Shown here piece by piece: positions 53,353-63,009 of a stretch of 64,000 bases of DNA; the first letter of the stretch is position 1; each line of letters starts with the position of its first letter. Where the stretch lies: positions 4,122,001 to 4,186,000 of the forward strand of contig NC_012914.1 of the NCBI RefSeq assembly GCF_000023585.1. Reading direction: 5' to 3'. The translations under genes were made by a program, and so were the position numbers. The DNA comes from Paenibacillus sp. JDR-2 (lineage in GTDB: Bacteria > Bacillota > Bacilli > Paenibacillales > Paenibacillaceae). The notes beneath the pieces were generated by a model that saw only the letters and a list, made by a program, of their open reading frames with translations, searched no databases and was not told the origin of the DNA.

Positions 53353-56300
53353 TCACAAATACGAGTAATTCCGATTAATAACCAGCAGATTTATCCGCCA
53401 TGGCAGCCCTTCGCGCGAACGGAATCGCAGCGATGCGCAGCCATCCTTTTTTTGCGTCATCGGGATCATTTCCGTTGCATATTCCCCCGCCTTCAGAGGC
53501 TTCTCCGGCCTCCACTTCAGCTGTCCCGGGATTTCAAGCTCTGTACAGGAAGGGGCCGCTTCATCACCTGTGACAATCAATAGATCGTATCGTCCTTTGG
53601 GCAGTTCAATCCTAAACACCGCTTCGCCTGCTCCACCAACAAAGTCCCGCCGAAGCAGGTCGGAGGCTCCACGGTCGATGGCTGTTAATTGATCCGTCCG
53701 CTCCCAGCCAATCCCGCTGTATGGCGTAAAGATCATATCCGGGGTTACTTTACGGAATGCCTGACCAAGCACCCCTGCAGTATGAATCTGGCGGGGAAGG
53801 GCTTCCGTATAATTTTTGACCAGCAGCTCTTCGTTGACGCCAAAATCCAGCCTATACGCCGCAAGCCTCGATATTCTGCTGTTTCCCGCATAGTAATCGA
53901 ACGTAAAATGATCGAGCAGCCGGTAGTGCTCCGTATCCCGGTTCTTCCCCAGAAATACGCGCCGCCTAGTGTGCGCTTCATGAACACGCGGGCTGCTGAT
54001 GGCATTGTTATTCCTTATCCGCCCTGTATGAGCAAGCGGCCAATCCGACTGCAAAGTACCGTCCGCAAGATCAACATAAACGAGATAATCAGCATTTTGA
54101 ACCGTATTAAAAACCAGATCTCCTTGTTCAACGGAATACTCCTCCATCGTCAGGGCACTTCCGGACAAATTCACAACCTGGATATTCTCTTCAACGTCAA
54201 ACGGATTCCTCAAAACAACCTTGGCGCCGGCAAGGCTTCGTATATGTACCCACTCCGTACGTCCTTCCTTACGTCTGGCACTGACTTCAAAACTGCCAAC
54301 CGCGAGCAGCCCCCGGAATGCGCAGGCTTCCCATTTGCCATAAGTCCGCTGCTCTAACTGATGGTTATACATGCTATTTGTCCGCTCCAGTTCCAAGGTT
54401 CCTTCCGGAACGGCCGGGAATACCTCGATTACTCCGTCATAGCTTTGCAGAAGCATTTCGTTTACGGCAGCCACAAGCTCGCCTGAAGCCTCCATCATAA
54501 ACGGATGGTACAAGGGTTCGTTCGTTATGTTGCAGTAATTCATCCACCTTTCCGTCTCCTCCGCGAACAATCCGTTGCAACGAAGCGACAGATCGATGCC
54601 TTGCTCGTACAGCAGCCGTAGCGCATCGTCTCCCTTGCCTAACCGCGAAGCCGCACAGGACAGCCAGCCGAATTGGAACATGCCAAATTCCGTATTTTCC
54701 TCCACGTAACGAAGCGTATTCCCTGCCTGCTGTCGCAGCGGCAACTCGGCATTCCTATCGATTTCGCCAATCGGATAGATAGGCATTAACAACGACGGAT
54801 GCCGCAGAGCCAGATCAGGCGGCGCCCATTCGGAATCGAGCCATATTTTCCCGTAACGCGTTGAATCCGCTTCAGGATACGGAGCCAGCTTCCCGGCAAT
54901 GTCCTCCCATTTACTCCGCTCTTCCTCCGGCTCGCCGAGCAATTCGCTTGCTTCTATTGCCATGCGAAATAAATAGTTGACGGAAGACAGCGTACAGGTC
55001 GAGTTACGCGTAAGCGGTCCTTGCTCCGGCGAAATATCCGGGAAGACGTTATACAAACCGCTTTCGGCATCAAATAACAATAACCCTTCAAAAAATTTGG
55101 CGATCTTTCGAATCGGCGGATAAGCCTTCTCCCGCAAAAACGTCTCGTCCATGCTGTACCGGTAATAGTCCCATAAAAACTGCGCGCACCACGGCCATAT
55201 GCTGTAATACAAGGCATGCGGGTAATCTCCGGCAATCCCGTCCAATCCGTAGAACTGCTTAGCCATTCGTTCGGCGCTGCCGGCATAGGAGAGTAATCCT
55301 TCATTAAACAAGCTGGCCAGCTCCAGGTGATTAGACGTGTACAGCGGCCAAAAAGCGGCTTGAATATTCACATCCCAGTACCACATGCTGCCCCACTTGG
55401 TCGGCTGCTTGATATCCCATAGACCGTTTAGACCACAGGCCTGTTCAGGCATAGTTCCTCCCCTTCCGCTGCTGCAGGACAGAGCATAGAGGTTGATCCT
55501 GTATAAATCCTCAAGCAGCTTATCCGGAAGCGTAACGGACGAACGCCTCCAGAAATTCTGCCAATAGGATTGATGCCGTTCTCTCGCCGCAGATAGTCCA
55601 GGAACATATTGACGCAGACGCTCAAATGCAGTCTGCAGCGGGTCATCTGCCTGAGCCTCCGTAACGACGGTTGTAAGCAAAGTCAGGTTATTCTCGGCAT
55701 CATCTAATCGAATTCGAATAACTCCGGTGCTATTCACGGCTGTACCTTTCGCGCCAAGCAGCTTTGTCATAACAACAAAGGAAAAAGGGCGATGGCGTTC
55801 CTTGTCTTCCCCGTCCGGGTAGAAGGAGCCTATATAATAAAAGGTTGTATCATCATGCGAATGGTAGGATGCTTCAATATCCGCATATCTTCTTAAAGGC
55901 AGCGTTAGCTCGATTGCGCTTACCAGAGTGCCATCTGTTTGTCTGATATCCGTGACAATAAAATCGCCATCCTCGGCTGTAATCGTAGCAACCTCAAGCT
56001 TCTTGTCCTCTTTCTCAATGCGCAGCCGAACTTCCGCCTTGATTACGTCAAGCTGCAGCTCGTAATGATCCGGATCCTTCAGCTCTGCAGACGGATAGAG
56101 CTTTATCTCTCCGGTCGGATAATGGGAGCTTCCCCTAGGCGGCTTGCCGTATTTCCGATACATACTGCTGGCGCTTAGGGCATCTCCATATAGAAAGAAC
56201 GGTTCTTCTGCAGGGTTACGGTACATTTCCTGCGCATGCTTTCGTAGCTCGTCAAACGTCCGGCCATACTGCAAACGGAAATGTTGTCCCTCCCCTTGCT

Positions 56301-56469
56301 GAAAGGCTGTGCTGTAACGGTGCAGCTTGCGATAGTACACCTCATAATGGTTAAGCGCCATGGTCATCATCTCATCTTCGTAATAGACCATTCCGCCAAA
56401 ATGTCCATTGCCAAGCGGCAAGGCTTCGTTCCAGCTGCTTGGCGTATTGTCGTACGTCACGGTTGTCAT
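53353..56469 (-). CDS. GH95-like glycoside hydrolase
   Basis: This is a 1038-residue protein without a signal peptide. The N-terminal WNEALPLGNGHFG block, central GLNGLWDIK and W-Y-W-D-V-N segments, SPEQ (480-483) and NEMLLQSYDG near 670 follow the order of GH95 (1,2-alpha-L-fucosidase/alpha-L-galactosidase). Aligned by eye with AfcA, general acid Glu566 is kept as Glu482 and Asn423 as Asn368. Asn421 becomes Asp366 and Asp766 becomes Glu660. About 250 extra residues follow the expected C-terminus. Substrate may differ from fucosides. The gene follows a permease by 11 nt, so it probably acts on imported oligosaccharide. AGGAGG precedes the ATG. Confidence 0.75.
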   Translation of the reverse strand: MTTVTYDNTPSSWNEALPLGNGHFGGMVYYEDEMMTMALNHYEVYYRKLHRYSTAFQQGEGQHFRLQYGRTFDELRKHAQEMYRNPAEEPFFLYGDALSASSMYRKYGKPPRGSSHYPTGEIKLYPSAELKDPDHYELQLDVIKAEVRLRIEKEDKKLEVATITAEDGDFIVTDIRQTDGTLVSAIELTLPLRRYADIEASYHSHDDTTFYYIGSFYPDGEDKERHRPFSFVVMTKLLGAKGTAVNSTGVIRIRLDDAENNLTLLTTVVTEAQADDPLQTAFERLRQYVPGLSAARERHQSYWQNFWRRSSVTLPDKLLEDLYRINLYALSCSSGRGGTMPEQACGLNGLWDIKQPTKWGSMWYWDVNIQAAFWPLYTSNHLELASLFNEGLLSYAGSAERMAKQFYGLDGIAGDYPHALYYSIWPWCAQFLWDYYRYSMDETFLREKAYPPIRKIAKFFEGLLLFDAESGLYNVFPDISPEQGPLTRNSTCTLSSVNYLFRMAIEASELLGEPEEERSKWEDIAGKLAPYPEADSTRYGKIWLDSEWAPPDLALRHPSLLMPIYPIGEIDRNAELPLRQQAGNTLRYVEENTEFGMFQFGWLSCAASRLGKGDDALRLLYEQGIDLSLRCNGLFAEETERWMNYCNITNEPLYHPFMMEASGELVAAVNEMLLQSYDGVIEVFPAVPEGTLELERTNSMYNHQLEQRTYGKWEACAFRGLLAVGSFEVSARRKEGRTEWVHIRSLAGAKVVLRNPFDVEENIQVVNLSGSALTMEEYSVEQGDLVFNTVQNADYLVYVDLADGTLQSDWPLAHTGRIRNNNAISSPRVHEAHTRRRVFLGKNRDTEHYRLLDHFTFDYYAGNSRISRLAAYRLDFGVNEELLVKNYTEALPRQIHTAGVLGQAFRKVTPDMIFTPYSGIGWERTDQLTAIDRGASDLLRRDFVGGAGEAVFRIELPKGRYDLLIVTGDEAAPSCTELEIPGQLKWRPEKPLKAGEYATEMIPMTQKKDGCASLRFRSREGLPWRINLLVINRNYSYL

Positions 56470-56480
56470 AGGCCATCCTC

Positions 56481-57356
56481 CTACCCTTTGATCGCCCCGA
56501 TCATAACGCCTTTAACGAAATACTTTTGCAGGAACGGGTACAAGCAAATGATCGGCAATGTCGATACGATAATCGTCGAATATTTTATCGTTTCTCCAAT
56601 GGCATATTTATCATCGCTGGCAGCCCCGGTCATCATCGAATCTGTGCTGTTGGCGATCAGAATATCGCGGAGCACGAGCTGAAGCGGATATTTTTGGGTG
56701 TCGCGTAAATACACGAGCGCATTGAAATAAGAGTTCCAATGCCCAACCGCATACCATAAAATCATGACGGCGATAACTGGCATCGACAGCGGAAGCACGA
56801 TCCGGAATAAAATGGTCCATTCGCCAGCCCCGTCCATCCTTGCAGATTCCTCCAGGCTCACCGGAATGGTCTGGAACGAGGTTCGCATAATTATCAGGTT
56901 ATACGTATTGATAGCGACGGGAATAAGCAGCGCCCACATCGTATTCATCATGCCAAGCTTGTTGACCAGCAAATAGCTTGGAATCAAACCGCCGTGAAAG
57001 ACCATCGTGAGTACGATGAGGAACATCAGGAAATGCCGGAAATACAAATTCGGCCGGGACAGCACGTAAGCGCCGATAGCGGTCATGACAAGATTAATTG
57101 CCGTTCCGAGCAGCACGTAGAGCAGCGTGTTCTCATACCCTTTCATAATCATCGGATTGCGGAATACCGCCTTATAGGCGCTTAAGTCGAATCCGGCTGG
57201 CGCCAGCAGCACCCCGCGGTTCTGCAGAAAAGCCGTTGCATCGCTAAACGACGCGAACAGTACATACAGGAACGGATAGAGCGTCACCACGCACAGGCCA
57301 ATCATCAGAATGACGTTTATCCAGCCGAATACCCTCTCTCCCATCGTTCTTTTCAT
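56481..57356 (-). CDS. Carbohydrate ABC transporter permease (LplC/YtcP type), second locus
   Basis: This 291-residue permease has six helices, the EAA loop EESARMDGAGEWTILFRIVLP and the usual KYFVKGVMIGAIKG end. GAGGAG lies 8 nt before ATG 57356; the longer frame to 57425 would run into the preceding gene. It would pair with the product of the next gene upstream. Confidence 0.92.
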   Translation of the reverse strand: MKRTMGERVFGWINVILMIGLCVVTLYPFLYVLFASFSDATAFLQNRGVLLAPAGFDLSAYKAVFRNPMIMKGYENTLLYVLLGTAINLVMTAIGAYVLSRPNLYFRHFLMFLIVLTMVFHGGLIPSYLLVNKLGMMNTMWALLIPVAINTYNLIIMRTSFQTIPVSLEESARMDGAGEWTILFRIVLPLSMPVIAVMILWYAVGHWNSYFNALVYLRDTQKYPLQLVLRDILIANSTDSMMTGAASDDKYAIGETIKYSTIIVSTLPIICLYPFLQKYFVKGVMIGAIKG

Positions 57357-57372
57357 AGGCAAGTCTCCTCTA

Positions 57373-58305
57373 TCACCACAATTTGGTCTCGCTGAACCGC
57401 CGGCTGATTTTATTGGCTGCCACAATTAGGATAAAGCTGATTATAGAGTTAAATAAACCGACTGCGGCGGTAAAGCTGTAACTGGCTTCCAATACCCCTT
57501 TACGGTACACGTAGGTTGAGATAACATCTGCCGTTGAATAGGTAAGCGGATTGTAGAGCAAGAGTACCTTTTCGCTGCCAACGGACATCATATTGCCCAT
57601 TTGCAGGATCAGCAAAATGATAATGGTCGGCATAATCCCGGGCAGCGTTACGTTTAGCGTTTGTCTCCAGCGCCCCGCTCCGTCGATTCGCGCCGCTTCA
57701 TAGAGCGTAGGGTCAATCCCTGATATAGCGGCAAGGTAAATAATCGATCCCCAGCCCACGCCTTGCCAGACTCCCGAGGATACGTACAAGAACCGGAACC
57801 ATCCCTCTTCCATCAGGAAATCGATCGGCTGGATGCCGAAGGAGCCAAGAAGCTGGTTCACAAGGCCGGCGCGGCTAAGAAAATCGACCATCATTCCCGC
57901 CACTACAACAATGGAGATGAAATGCGGCAAATAGGATATGGACTGCACAATTCGTTTAAAAGAGCTCTTCCGGATCTCATTCAGCAGAAGAGCCAGTATA
58001 ATCGCAGCCGGAAAACCAAACAGCAGCTCGTAAAGATTAAGCAGGATCGTATTCGTAATTAAACGCCAGAAATAGATACCGTTAAAGAAGCTCTCGAAAT
58101 GCTTAAACCCCACCCATGCGCTGCCCCATATGCCATCGGACGGCTGAAAGTCCTTGAATGCAATCTGCAAGCCGTACATGGGGCCGTAATGGAAAATAAT
58201 ATAGTAAGCAAGAACGGGAAGCGCCATCAAATAAACGCCCCAATGCCGCTTCATATCCGTTTTTATCGTATGCAGCAAAGCTGGATTTCCGACGTTTTTG
58301 GACAT
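57373..58305 (-). CDS. Carbohydrate ABC transporter permease (LplB/YteP type), second locus
   Basis: This 310-residue permease begins with a basic segment and the YGPMYGLQIAFKDF motif. Six helices are predicted, and the EAA loop is EAARIDGAGRWRQTLNVTLP. AAGGAAGGA precedes ATG 58305. It lies 85 nt after the binding-protein gene. As in the first locus, no ATPase gene is present. Confidence 0.92.
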   Translation of the reverse strand: MSKNVGNPALLHTIKTDMKRHWGVYLMALPVLAYYIIFHYGPMYGLQIAFKDFQPSDGIWGSAWVGFKHFESFFNGIYFWRLITNTILLNLYELLFGFPAAIILALLLNEIRKSSFKRIVQSISYLPHFISIVVVAGMMVDFLSRAGLVNQLLGSFGIQPIDFLMEEGWFRFLYVSSGVWQGVGWGSIIYLAAISGIDPTLYEAARIDGAGRWRQTLNVTLPGIMPTIIILLILQMGNMMSVGSEKVLLLYNPLTYSTADVISTYVYRKGVLEASYSFTAAVGLFNSIISFILIVAANKISRRFSETKLW

Positions 58306-58390
58306 CGATCCTTCCTTCCTTTCTGTTCAAGGTGACGCACTCGCGCTGGTGGAGACGAGCTGTCCCGCCCCCACCCAGCCGATTCCGGGA

Positions 58391-60031
58391 TTAACGCTTG
58401 GAGAAGCGTTCGAGCGCGGCCTGCTGAATTTGGACAGCATCGTCGATTCCCATGCTCTTAATCTTTTTCACGTAGCTGTCGAATTGGTCGATAGGCTCAA
58501 CGCCCATAATAAATTTCAACAGCATCTCATCTTTATAGGTATTGATATCCGTCATAATCGAGGCGAACTTGCTGCTCTCATCCTGCGTTGGCGTCACAAG
58601 CGGCATCTTGCGCTCAACCGTTGGCTTGGACCAGATTTCGAGAGCCTCCTTCTGCTGCGCAAGAGCGAGATATTGCAATTGGAAGTTGTCGCTGAGCACA
58701 AACGGAGCACTCCATGTGGCGCGGTTATACTTGGCAATGGCTTGCTGGCTGCTGATCCCGTTTGACGGAGTCAATAGATCCTGCTTCAGGACAGCTCTGC
58801 CGTTCTCCATGGTGTAGCTTTCGCCCTCAATGCCGTAGTTGAACAGCAATTCGCCTTGCTCGCCATAGGCATAATCGAGCCATTTAACGGTTTCGATCGG
58901 ATTTTTATCGCTTGTTGTAATAGCAGCGCCAATCCCGTTAAAGGCAAAATCCTTTTGCCCCCAAATCGGGGTGTCGCCCGCGTTCAACACCGGATAAGGA
59001 GCCGCAACAAGCTTAAAGTCAGGATCTTTGTCCTTCATTAGACCTGCGTATTTACCGATTCCGCCGCCGTTATAGGTAGCCGTTGCGCCAAGCAGGTTTG
59101 TTGTCATTTTATTGTCCAGCAGCTTGGCATTGGGCGCGGCGAAATCTTTGTCCAGCAGCCCTTCCTTATACCATTTGTTCATGGTCTCCAGGAACGACTT
59201 GAATTCCGGCTGAATCGGGCCAAACTTGACTGTACCGTTATCCTGGTAGAAGCTGTTGTTAATTCCCCATGCACCAAGGAATGGCGCGTCTACATTTAAC
59301 AGATCTTTGTCCAGATAAAGAGGAATTTCGTCCGCTTGTCCATTACCGTTAGGATCTTTCTCCTTAAACGCTTTCAAAACGTTGTACCAGTCATCAATGG
59401 TTTCCGGCTTGCCGAGGCCCAGCTTGTCGAGCCAATCCTGGCGGATCGCGGGCCCAAAGAACACCCTTACTTTATCGTCGCCGCGGAGGAACGGGAAGGC
59501 ATAGATACTGCCGTTGTCCGTCGTGATTTGCTTCTTCCAGTCCGGATGCTCGTCGAGCAGCTTCTTCAGATTAGGGGCGTATTGATCGATAAGATCGTTA
59601 AGCTTGATGATTTTATTATCCTGGATCGCTTTCTCCGGTCCCCCCAAGTAATCATTCCAGTTGTATTCAATGACATCCGGAAGCTTGCTGGACACAATCA
59701 TAAGGTTAAACTGCTCCTTCGCTTGCGCCGGGTCGAGCGGCGGATGCTGGAATTCAACCTTTACGCCCGAATCTTTCTCCCTCTCCTTATACATGCCCAT
59801 TTCCGCGTAGGTTTTCATTTGTGCTGCGGCCGCGGCGTGATTCGCCACCCAATAAGATAGCTGACTAAGCTTTGGCGGCTGGGTTTCCGTGCTTCCAGAC
59901 GATTCGGTTCCGCTTGTTTGCTGCTCAGCGTTTCCCTTGCCCCCGTTGTTCCCGCTGCTGCATGCCGCAAGCGATACAGCAAGAGCAGATACGGTCAAGA
60001 TACTGCCGGACCATTTTAAAGTTTTGTTCAT
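58391..60031 (-). CDS. Carbohydrate-binding lipoprotein, second locus
   Basis: This 546-residue lipoprotein has lipobox SLAAC (Cys about 24), a Gly/Asn/Glu/Thr-rich tether and a large family 1 sugar-binding fold (calcium-like loop DPNGNGQADEIPL in the middle). It is only distantly similar to the binding protein of the first locus, so the ligands probably differ. The frame extends to 60064, but ATG 60031 starts at MNKTLKW behind GGGGGAG (12 nt away). A cre-like site lies 39 nt upstream. Confidence 0.88.
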   Translation of the reverse strand: MNKTLKWSGSILTVSALAVSLAACSSGNNGGKGNAEQQTSGTESSGSTETQPPKLSQLSYWVANHAAAAAQMKTYAEMGMYKEREKDSGVKVEFQHPPLDPAQAKEQFNLMIVSSKLPDVIEYNWNDYLGGPEKAIQDNKIIKLNDLIDQYAPNLKKLLDEHPDWKKQITTDNGSIYAFPFLRGDDKVRVFFGPAIRQDWLDKLGLGKPETIDDWYNVLKAFKEKDPNGNGQADEIPLYLDKDLLNVDAPFLGAWGINNSFYQDNGTVKFGPIQPEFKSFLETMNKWYKEGLLDKDFAAPNAKLLDNKMTTNLLGATATYNGGGIGKYAGLMKDKDPDFKLVAAPYPVLNAGDTPIWGQKDFAFNGIGAAITTSDKNPIETVKWLDYAYGEQGELLFNYGIEGESYTMENGRAVLKQDLLTPSNGISSQQAIAKYNRATWSAPFVLSDNFQLQYLALAQQKEALEIWSKPTVERKMPLVTPTQDESSKFASIMTDINTYKDEMLLKFIMGVEPIDQFDSYVKKIKSMGIDDAVQIQQAALERFSKR

Positions 60032-60069
60032 ACGTGTGAACACTCCCCCTGAATTAGTGGCCATCGTCT

Positions 60070-60083
60070 TGCAAGCGCTTACG
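60070..60083. promoter_or_regulatory. Candidate cre site upstream of the second binding-protein gene
   Basis: On the minus strand, CGTAAGCGCTTGCA matches 12 of 14 cre positions and carries the palindromic core AAGCGCTT. It lies 39-52 nt before the start codon, a common position for CcpA repression of uptake operons. Confidence 0.5.
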
Positions 60084-60220
60084 ATTCCAAGTGTACGTTC
60101 GGAGGCCGAGGTACGCCTATGCTCTACTTTTCATCTGCATTGTATTTTCATAAGATTTCGGCACAAGCAAAAAACTAGTCAGTTGGATCTTAAAACCGAT
60201 CAGTACTCGATTAATAAAGG

Positions 60221-60245
60221 AAAAGACAGTCTCATGGAGACTGTC
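60221..60245 (-). terminator. Terminator of the membrane-bound AraC regulator gene
   Basis: GACAGTCTC (60225-60233), ATG loop, GAGACTGTC (60237-60245). The minus strand continues TTTTCCTTTATT. It separates the regulator from the binding-protein operon, which therefore needs its own promoter. Confidence 0.8.
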
Positions 60246-60248
60246 TGG

Positions 60249-62639
60249 CTATTCATTCAAGCTAATGGCATCCGGTACAATGGTCTCCCGGTATTTCCCC
60301 GGCGTAATTCCCTCAAGCTTTTTGAATCCCCGGATAAAAACAACATCATTGTTATAGCCGACCAGCTGCGCAATTTGAGCGATCGTCAGATCCTTATTGT
60401 CCATCAGCTGTTTTGCCGCCTTCATCCGCTTCTGGGTAATGTAGTCGATCAGGTTTTGCCCCTGATTTTTCTTAAAGAATGTAGAGATATACGGCGGGGT
60501 CATCCGAAAATGCTCGGCTATCATCGCAAGCCCCAGACTGGAATCGCCAAGCATCTGCTCCACATAGGCAAGTATGTCCTGAAGCAGCTGGGTGCGATGA
60601 TCGGACCGCTCCACGTTGAATGACCGGGTAAGCGTATCATACAGTTCCTTTGTTTTGCACTGCATGCCCTCTGCCGTTGTATAGGTAAATACGGCTTTTA
60701 TCGGATCGAAGTCCTCGCCAAGCTCTTCCAGCTGATTCATATTGGTCGAGTTCATGATTTTCAGGAAGGTGCTGATAATATTGAAGAACAGACATTTCCC
60801 CATCTCCGGCGTGAAGTGGCTGGACGAGAAATTCATTTCGTAGATTTTGTCCAGCAGCTTGCCGGCATTGTCGGTATCCCCGCTTCTCACGAAGTTCGTC
60901 AGCTGAATCTCGATTTCAAGCGGATAGTAGTAATGCTGTTTCGTGCTGGCAAGGTCCTGGAAATAAATAATCGCGTTTTTGCCTAAAATCAGCCTGTATT
61001 CCAACGCGGCCAGCGCTTCCGGATAAGAGTTCCGGATCGCTTTCGGGCCTTCGTGGACGCCTCCGGCCGCGATCGTTATTCCGATTTTGAATTTCTTCGA
61101 AAGAACTTCGTATAGGGACTGTACGATATCGTGTATGACGACTTCCTCGTTCCTCCGCTCCTTATCCAGATTAATCAGGAACGCAAGCCTGTCCCGCTCG
61201 AGCTCCACAACATATCCCTTCTGCGGAGTGCCGATTAGATCGATGCCAATGTTGGAAACGACAAACCTAGCCCTTGCCCACTTCTCTTCATCCTCGTCGG
61301 AGAAAAGATGCACATCCTCGATTTTCACCAGAAACACGGCAAACCGGTCGCTAATAAAGTTCAAATTCATGAAATGCAGGGACTCTTCACTCTCGGAGGA
61401 CAGATCCACATCCATATAGCCGTGCAGCAGGCGGGACAAGTAATTCGCGCGTATGAACGGTGTCTGCCTGGTCAGCGTGTTCCGCAAATGCTTCTCTTCG
61501 TGAATAGATCCCTCAAATGTCTGCCTTATGAACTCGTATTCATTGTTGAAGGAGCGTCCGTTAATGGCTTTGCCGCGCATGATCGCGTGTATGGTGGCAT
61601 GCAGCGGCTTATAGCTGCGGTATACCCCCGCTACAACCGCAAGAAGGCCGGCGATTAGGCATAAGAGAAATAATCCAAGCGACCAGCTTTGAATCTGGTT
61701 AACCTGCTTCATAAACACGTTATTCGGGGTAATCGATACATAGCGGAAGCCCGCTTTCTGGGAGCTTACGAACGATACCATCTGATCCACTCCGCCCATC
61801 TTGTAAGCAAAAGGGACATTGGTCTGATCCATTCGCTTCAGCAGATCCGCCGGGAACAACGCAGAGCCGGTGCTCATAATCGTCTGCCCGTTGTTATCGA
61901 TAATATAGATGTCGCTGTTGCTGGCCGATTCAAGCTGGGCGAACATAGCTTTGATTTCATTCACATCGATCAGAACGATAAAATTCCCCATACGATCCGA
62001 CGGTGAGCTGACGGGCAGCGTTTGCTCGTACACGATGACGTCGCCCGGAATGACCTCAAGACTTGCGAGCGGATTTAGTCCGCGGGAGAGGGGAGTAACA
62101 GGCAGGTATGCCGATTGATGCGTGCTTTCCAGCATTCCGGTTTTCCACTGCTCGTAGGATTGATCTTTAAAGGTATAATTCGTTTCGTAAAACGTATGCG
62201 AATCCGTCAGCTGATCGGATTTGATAATCGTATCGCTTCGCGAGAAATAGACGAAATAATCAAAAATGAAGCTGCTGGTCATATTTCGGTAACGAGCCAG
62301 CTTGTCCCTCATAAATTCGACGAACTGATACCGGTCCGCGCTGCTTGGATGTCCTTGTATCTTCAACATGTAATCCAGCTTGGGATCAAACACAACCTGA
62401 CGTGCCAATAAATCGACTTCCGACAATTTATTGTCGAGCGTCAGCCTTAGCTGCTCCAGCATCGCTTCATTGGACCGGTTCGTGCTTTTCTCGAGGCTGT
62501 TCTCAACCTTGGCATACAGAAACACACCCATTGCAAGAGGAATTAATAGAATAAAAAGATTGGAGATAATCATCGTCTGGAGCGCATGGCTTCGGTTGCG
62601 GAATAATCTTTTATGAATCGGCAGATGCAAGCTAATCAC
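60249..62639 (-). CDS. Membrane-bound AraC-type regulator (YesS/YtdP-like)
   Basis: This 796-residue one-component regulator has an N-terminal helix (about 20-43), an extracellular Cache-like sensor (about 45-305), a second helix (about 308-332), a cytoplasmic region and a C-terminal AraC double helix-turn-helix (about 690-785; SLGLAMIAEHFRMTPPYISTFFKK). Such proteins sense extracellular sugar directly and activate the next operon, here the binding protein/permease/GH95-like genes. It replaces the two-component pair of the first locus. The start is GTG 62639 behind AGGATGGGAC. Confidence 0.88.
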   Translation of the reverse strand: MISLHLPIHKRLFRNRSHALQTMIISNLFILLIPLAMGVFLYAKVENSLEKSTNRSNEAMLEQLRLTLDNKLSEVDLLARQVVFDPKLDYMLKIQGHPSSADRYQFVEFMRDKLARYRNMTSSFIFDYFVYFSRSDTIIKSDQLTDSHTFYETNYTFKDQSYEQWKTGMLESTHQSAYLPVTPLSRGLNPLASLEVIPGDVIVYEQTLPVSSPSDRMGNFIVLIDVNEIKAMFAQLESASNSDIYIIDNNGQTIMSTGSALFPADLLKRMDQTNVPFAYKMGGVDQMVSFVSSQKAGFRYVSITPNNVFMKQVNQIQSWSLGLFLLCLIAGLLAVVAGVYRSYKPLHATIHAIMRGKAINGRSFNNEYEFIRQTFEGSIHEEKHLRNTLTRQTPFIRANYLSRLLHGYMDVDLSSESEESLHFMNLNFISDRFAVFLVKIEDVHLFSDEDEEKWARARFVVSNIGIDLIGTPQKGYVVELERDRLAFLINLDKERRNEEVVIHDIVQSLYEVLSKKFKIGITIAAGGVHEGPKAIRNSYPEALAALEYRLILGKNAIIYFQDLASTKQHYYYPLEIEIQLTNFVRSGDTDNAGKLLDKIYEMNFSSSHFTPEMGKCLFFNIISTFLKIMNSTNMNQLEELGEDFDPIKAVFTYTTAEGMQCKTKELYDTLTRSFNVERSDHRTQLLQDILAYVEQMLGDSSLGLAMIAEHFRMTPPYISTFFKKNQGQNLIDYITQKRMKAAKQLMDNKDLTIAQIAQLVGYNNDVVFIRGFKKLEGITPGKYRETIVPDAISLNE

Positions 62640-62769
62640 GTCCCATCCTGAAGTGATCTTATGGATGCTATACTTCCGAAGCTGATATGCGTGAGGAATA
62701 ATAACTTACATATTCGCTTGATTTCCAAAAAGCTCCTCTAAATTCGGCCAGAAATTAGCCAGCGCATAC

Positions 62770-62803
62770 AAAAAAGCCGGCTCCCTAAAGATGGAACCGG
62801 CTT
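62770..62803 (-). terminator. Terminator of the MerR operon
   Basis: On the minus strand, AAGCCGGTTCC pairs with GGAGCCGGCTT (one wobble) and is followed by TTTTTT. The 5' arm encodes the last residues of the 66-residue ORF, and its TAG lies in the loop. Confidence 0.85.
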
Positions 62804-62985
62804 CTTTTGGCTTTAATAGACGGATTTTTTGTGACAGCTTGAATGTTGACGTCTGGATACCTGCTGCGTATGTGCTCTTTTGCGTCTATTATGCTGCATG
62901 CCATCACCATGTCAAAATAAGTTACTCCAAACCCATCTTCATGTTCCACGGTATACTCATGCATTACAAATGGAATAAGAGTCAT
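62785..62985 (-). CDS. Small hypothetical protein, third gene of the MerR operon
   Basis: This 66-residue soluble protein has a likely alpha/beta pattern and a very basic C-terminus (KAKRSRFHL). CGGAG lies 8 nt before ATG 62985, and a terminator closes the transcript within the gene's last codons. It follows the 173-residue gene by 24 nt. No family recognised. Confidence 0.6.
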   Translation of the reverse strand: MTLIPFVMHEYTVEHEDGFGVTYFDMVMACSIIDAKEHIRSRYPDVNIQAVTKNPSIKAKRSRFHL

Positions 62986-63009
62986 ATCTTCAACTCCGAT
63001 CAGGAATTT

